From the NCBI RefSeq assembly GCF_019091455.1, contig NZ_JAGXJN010000002.1, forward strand, positions 248,001 to 312,000: DNA of 64,000 nucleotides. Reading direction: 5' to 3'. Under the pieces are notes generated by a model that saw only the letters and a list, made by a program, of their open reading frames with translations, did no database searches and was not told where the DNA came from. Shown here one piece after another: positions 60,274 through 64,000 of this stretch (within the stretch, counting starts at the first letter, position 1; every line of letters begins with the position of its first letter). The position numbers and the translations under genes were made by a program. Source of the stretch: Chitinophaga sp. GbtcB8. Lineage in GTDB: Bacteria > Bacteroidota > Bacteroidia > Chitinophagales > Chitinophagaceae.

Positions 60274-62475
60274 ATGAAGTATTTCACACTTATAACGGCT
60301 TTCTTATTATCAGCAACGGCCCAGGCACAAACAAAATACGTTGATCCGTACATCGGTTCCGGCGGGCATGGGCATGTGTTTGTAGGCGCCAGCGTGCCTT
60401 TTGGCGCAGTGCAGGTGGGGCCTGCAAATATTTTCAAAGGCTGGGATTGGGATTCCGGTTACAATTATGGCGATAGCATCTTGATCGGTTTCTCACACCT
60501 GCATCTGAATGGTACCGGTATTGGCGACCTGGGAGATATCCTCATCATGCCGTACACCGGCGAAATTAAAACCGATAAAGGCACAGAATCCAACCACCGC
60601 ACAGGTTATGCATCATTATACTCACACGAAAATGAAAAGGCAAAACCCGGTTATTACTTTGTAAAGCTGGATGATTATCACGTATCAGCAGAGCTAACCG
60701 CAACAGAACGGGTAGGTTTTCATCAGTACAATTTCCCGGGAGATGCTACTGCCCGCGTGATCATAGACCTTAAAGAAGGTACGCAGGACAAAGCCACCGC
60801 CACTTTTATAGAACAGGTAGATGCGCAAACCTTTAAAGGTTACCGTTACTCCACCGGCTGGGCTAAAGACCAGCGGGTATATTTTGCAATCCGTACCTCC
60901 ATACCTGTTAAACAGTTCAGCGTATATAATCACGATCAGCTGTTGCAGGGCAGCAGGGGAGAGGGCCCTGCCATTAAGGGTTTGATGAGTTTTGAGGAAG
61001 GCCCCTTCACCCTGCAGATGAAAGTAGGCATCTCACCTGTAAGCGCAGATAATGCCCTGGCCAATATAGACGCTGAAATACCCGGCTGGAACTTTAAACA
61101 GGTAGCGCAGGCCGCAGACGATCAATGGAACAAAGAGCTTTCTAAAATTCAGATAGACACTAAAGACGACAAAGAAAAGCGCATTTTTTATACCTCCCTC
61201 TATCATACCATGATAGACCCGGCTGTTTTCAATGACCACAATGGCGATTACCGCGGCGCTGATAAACAGGTGCACACGGGCGCCAGCTTTACGAACTATT
61301 CCATCTTCTCCATGTGGGATACGTATCGGGCCGCCCACCCTTTGTACACACTCATTGAACCGGAACGCACAGCAGATATGATCAACGCCATGCTGGCTAT
61401 TTATGACCAGCAGGGCAAGCTGCCCATCTGGCACCTCAATGCCAATGAAACCGGCACCATGGTAGGCATCAGCAGTATGCAGATAGTGGCGGAAGCATAT
61501 CTCAAAGGCATTAAGGGCTTTGATGTTAACCGTGCCTACAATGCCATAAAAGCCACTGCCATGGGCGATAGCCTGGGCCTTATGTACGTGAAGAACTTTA
61601 AACCCATACCCGGCGATAAGTTCCGCGGCTCTGTAGCCCGCGGCTTGGAATATGGCATCAGTGATGCCAGCATTGCCCTGATGGCAAAAGCGCTGCATAA
61701 ACAGGACGACTACACGTATTTCTGGAAACGTGCACAAAACTACCACCAGTACTACGATCCCGGCACAAAGTTTTTCCGCAGCGTGTTCCTGGATGGTAGC
61801 CGCCGCCCCGCTTTTGATGCCATGAAAGCGCCCAACCCGGATTATACAGAAGGCAATGCCTGGCAATACCTTTGGCTGGTACCTGGTGATGTACCGGGGC
61901 TCATAAAGCTCTTAGGCGGAGAAAAATCCTTTGCGTCAAGGCTGGATAGTTTCTTTACCCTGGAAATGAAAAGCAGTACGCTGCAGGACCTTACCGGTTT
62001 AATTGGGCAGTACGCCCATGGCAATGAGCCCGGCCACCATATCAGCTACCTGTATGCCTATGCAGGGCAACAATGGAAAACAGCAGAGAAGGTGCGTTAC
62101 ATTATGAAGGAAATGTATCACGATAAACCTGATGGCATTATCGGTAATGAGGACTGCGGGCAAATGTCGGCATGGAACGTGTTCTCATCCCTGGGTTTTT
62201 ATCCTGTGTTCCCGGCTTCCGGCGCGTATGTGATCGGCAGCCCGGCGGTGGATAAAGCCGTGATACAAACACCTTCCGGCAAACCCTTTACCATTATTGC
62301 TGTGAATAACAGCCCGGGAAATATTTATGTGCAGCGTATTACGCTCAACGGTAAGGAGTACACGAAAAGCTACCTGCTGCATGCTGATATTGTGAAGGGC
62401 GGCACCCTGCAATTCTGGATGGGCAGCAAACCTAATTATAACTTTGGAACATCACCCGCATCGCGGCCACAATAA
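60274..62475 (+). CDS. GH92 alpha-mannosidase
   Basis: A 733-residue secreted enzyme (signal MKYFTLITAFLLSATAQAQ). GH92 marks: YVDPYIGSGGHGHVFVGASV and PFGAVQVGP at the N-terminus, the FSHLHLNGTGIGDLGDI block, NDHNGDYRG, NGYRAAHPL-like YRAAHPLYTLIEPER, and the catalytic/calcium region GNEDCGQMSAWNVFSSLGF. It releases alpha-linked mannose in a calcium-dependent, inverting reaction in the periplasm. It is 16 bp after the PVC-type gene and 12 bp before the glycosidase fusion, so all are in one operon. Confidence 0.94.
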   Translation: MKYFTLITAFLLSATAQAQTKYVDPYIGSGGHGHVFVGASVPFGAVQVGPANIFKGWDWDSGYNYGDSILIGFSHLHLNGTGIGDLGDILIMPYTGEIKTDKGTESNHRTGYASLYSHENEKAKPGYYFVKLDDYHVSAELTATERVGFHQYNFPGDATARVIIDLKEGTQDKATATFIEQVDAQTFKGYRYSTGWAKDQRVYFAIRTSIPVKQFSVYNHDQLLQGSRGEGPAIKGLMSFEEGPFTLQMKVGISPVSADNALANIDAEIPGWNFKQVAQAADDQWNKELSKIQIDTKDDKEKRIFYTSLYHTMIDPAVFNDHNGDYRGADKQVHTGASFTNYSIFSMWDTYRAAHPLYTLIEPERTADMINAMLAIYDQQGKLPIWHLNANETGTMVGISSMQIVAEAYLKGIKGFDVNRAYNAIKATAMGDSLGLMYVKNFKPIPGDKFRGSVARGLEYGISDASIALMAKALHKQDDYTYFWKRAQNYHQYYDPGTKFFRSVFLDGSRRPAFDAMKAPNPDYTEGNAWQYLWLVPGDVPGLIKLLGGEKSFASRLDSFFTLEMKSSTLQDLTGLIGQYAHGNEPGHHISYLYAYAGQQWKTAEKVRYIMKEMYHDKPDGIIGNEDCGQMSAWNVFSSLGFYPVFPASGAYVIGSPAVDKAVIQTPSGKPFTIIAVNNSPGNIYVQRITLNGKEYTKSYLLHADIVKGGTLQFWMGSKPNYNFGTSPASRPQ

Positions 62476-62487
62476 AACACCAGCTGA

Positions 62488-64000
62488 ATGAAACTATACG
62501 CATTAATAACCGCCATGATATTAACGGCTTTCAGCAGCTACTCGCAAGGGTACCTGCCGGACGCCAACACGCTGGACAAAAAAGTGATGTTCGGCTACCA
62601 GGGCTGGTTTGGTACGCCTGGTGATGGTTCTGGCAATGGGGCCTGGAAACACTGGTTCCGCAATAACCAGCCGGATTCCGCGCACGCCACCTTTGACTAC
62701 TGGCCGGATATGCGCGAGTACCCCGCTGATGTTCAGGAAGCTACCAGCATGGTATATGCCAATGGCCAGCAAGCAAAGCTGTTCTCCGCCTACAAATACG
62801 CCACGGTAGACCTCCATTTTAAATGGATGAAAGAACATGCCCTGGATGGCGTATTTGCACAACGTTTTGTTACTGAAATAAGAGGAGAGAACGGGCGCAA
62901 ACATTTTAACCAGGTAGTACGCAACATTAAACAGGCCAGTGAAAAATATGAGCGCGTGTACTGCATTATGTATGATATTTCCGGCGCAGGCCCGCGTTGG
63001 AAAGAGATCATCATGCGCGACTGGCAATACCTGGTAGATTCCCTGCAGATCACTAAAGGCTCATCTTATTTACATCACAAGGGCAAACCGCTGTTAGCCA
63101 TCTGGGGCCTGGGTTTTGACCATACCACCTTTGCTACGGCACAGGCTACGGATTCCCTGCTGCAATGGTTCAAACAAGGTAAATACCAGGCCACCATTAT
63201 GGGTGGATTAAACAATACCTGGATGCAGCAGCCGGAACCCTGGCGCGCTGTGTTCAATAAGCTGGATGTGATCAGCCCCTGGGCAGTAGGCCGGTTTAAG
63301 GATGCAGCAGGCGCAGATAAATTCTGCAATACTTCTGTAATACCGGATAAAACGTATTGCGATCAGCAGCACATAGATTACATGCCCGTAATATGGCCGG
63401 GGTTTTCCTGGTATAACCTGCGCAATGGTAAATCGCCCTTTAACCAGGTACCGCGTAATGGCGGCAGCTTTTTCTGGCATCAATCTTATAATGTGATCAA
63501 AGCTGGTGTGAATATGGTGTACATTGCCATGTACGATGAGGTGGATGAAGGCACCGCTATGTTTAAAATAGCGCCGGCAGCGGCACAAAAACCAGCGCAT
63601 GCGCAGTTTGTATCGCTGGACCAGGATGGGCAGCAGCTGCCCTCAGACTGGTATCTGCAGCTGGCTGGCGCTACCAGTAATATTGTGCGTGGTAAGGCAG
63701 CTAACAGCCCAAATATTCCAATGTCGCCCGCCGCTCCGCAGGATAAAACATTGAAGCTGTGGTACAACGCGCCTGCAGGCAAGGTATGGGAAGCTGCGCT
63801 GCCAGTGGGTAACGGGCGTTTAGCAGCTATGGTATACGGCAACCCTGCAACAGAAACATTACAGCTGAATGAAGCTACGTTGTGGAGCGGCAGCCCTAAC
63901 CGCAACGATAACCCGGATGCATTAGCCGCCCTACCGGAGATCCGTAAGCTCATCTTCAACGGGCAGTATAAAGAGGCCAGTAAAATGGCCGCGCAAAACA
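62488..64000 (+). CDS. GH99-like and GH95 fusion, 3' end beyond the window
   Basis: An open frame from ATG 62488 (12 bp after GH92) that runs past the window end with no stop, 504 residues visible. The N-terminus is a signal peptide (MKLYALITAMILTAFSSYSQ), then a GH71/GH99-like TIM barrel to about residue 370 (VMFGYQGWFGTPGDG, LDGVFAQRFVTEIRG, MPVIWPGFSWYN, YIAMYDEVDEGTAMFK). After a linker, residue 423 onward is the start of a GH95 alpha-L-fucosidase: KLWYNAPAGKVWEAALPVGNGR and LNEATLWSGSPNRNDNPDAL. Both parts are in the same frame without a stop. This suggests one enzyme trimming mannose- and fucose-containing glycans. Confidence 0.88.
   Translation, partial: MKLYALITAMILTAFSSYSQGYLPDANTLDKKVMFGYQGWFGTPGDGSGNGAWKHWFRNNQPDSAHATFDYWPDMREYPADVQEATSMVYANGQQAKLFSAYKYATVDLHFKWMKEHALDGVFAQRFVTEIRGENGRKHFNQVVRNIKQASEKYERVYCIMYDISGAGPRWKEIIMRDWQYLVDSLQITKGSSYLHHKGKPLLAIWGLGFDHTTFATAQATDSLLQWFKQGKYQATIMGGLNNTWMQQPEPWRAVFNKLDVISPWAVGRFKDAAGADKFCNTSVIPDKTYCDQQHIDYMPVIWPGFSWYNLRNGKSPFNQVPRNGGSFFWHQSYNVIKAGVNMVYIAMYDEVDEGTAMFKIAPAAAQKPAHAQFVSLDQDGQQLPSDWYLQLAGATSNIVRGKAANSPNIPMSPAAPQDKTLKLWYNAPAGKVWEAALPVGNGRLAAMVYGNPATETLQLNEATLWSGSPNRNDNPDALAALPEIRKLIFNGQYKEASKMAAQN

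Noticed and set aside
61033..61866. 277-codon minus-strand frame inside GH92
   Set aside because: GH92 motifs on the plus strand cover the whole stretch; the minus frame has no recognisable domain.

Overview
The window reads as chromosomal DNA of a Bacteroidota bacterium, most likely of the family Chitinophagaceae (a Chitinophaga-like soil or plant degrader). The reasons are a SusC/SusD pair with a DUF3823 partner, a GH16 enzyme with a C-terminal type IX secretion (T9SS) sorting domain, LytTR two-component genes, FucP-type sugar transport, many Cys-anchored lipoproteins, balanced base composition with AT-rich intergenic spacers, few Shine-Dalgarno sites, and at least one good TTG/TAnnTTTG promoter. 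No rRNA, tRNA, CRISPR array or intact insertion sequence was found.

Layout. 1-3548 is an amino-sugar operon: the end of a GH109-type glycosidase, then nagB, a sugar/H+ symporter and nagA. 3627-5503 is a small junk zone with a broken DUF1016 nuclease gene, an integrase stub, a 36-bp palindrome and a hypothetical protein. 5504-31678 is mostly single-gene housekeeping and accessory content: a glycosyltransferase, an MgtC/DUF4010 membrane protein, a ROK sugar kinase, a siderophore-type TonB receptor next to a LytS/LytTR pair and a second outer-membrane barrel, a beta-lactamase-fold hydrolase, an NmrA/GlxA divergent pair, an ArsR-SRPBCC unit with clear operator sites, several small SRPBCC, VOC, DUF1801 and TfoX proteins, a GH128 lipoprotein, a DUF92 protein, an amidohydrolase and an aldo/keto reductase. 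32195-34099 holds two HExxH lipoprotein metallopeptidases. 34181-42658 has an Old Yellow Enzyme with a divergent AraC regulator, a DUF4846 protein, a large modular secreted GH16, a Crp/Fnr regulator, a VOC protein and a secreted hypothetical.

42798-64000 is a carbohydrate region. It begins with a membrane-spanning one-component regulator that has a periplasmic LamG/Kelch-like sensor and a cytoplasmic SARP/BTAD-like winged helix. A noncoding spacer of nearly 1 kb follows, full of repeats. Next come a PQQ dehydrogenase with an inserted cytochrome c domain, a TIM-barrel isomerase/epimerase-like protein and a DUF1080/FG-GAP protein. The polysaccharide-utilization locus proper is susC, susD, DUF3823, cytochrome c, a PVC-type haem propeller protein, GH92, and a GH99-like/GH95 fusion cut by the window end. 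Together they suggest import and periplasmic trimming of mannose- and fucose-containing glycans coupled to oxidation and electron transfer through c-type haems. The amino-sugar operon at the other end would fit the same kind of glycoprotein diet, but no physical link between the two is visible.

The most unusual noncoding signal is a three-copy element of about 140 bp (31872-32008, 45482-45622 inverted, 45771-45916). Its outer arms differ completely in sequence between copies but stay self-complementary, while two internal motifs and a central TACGA are conserved. That is the pattern expected of a structured RNA or a structure-recognised mobile or recombination element; I could not assign it to a known family.
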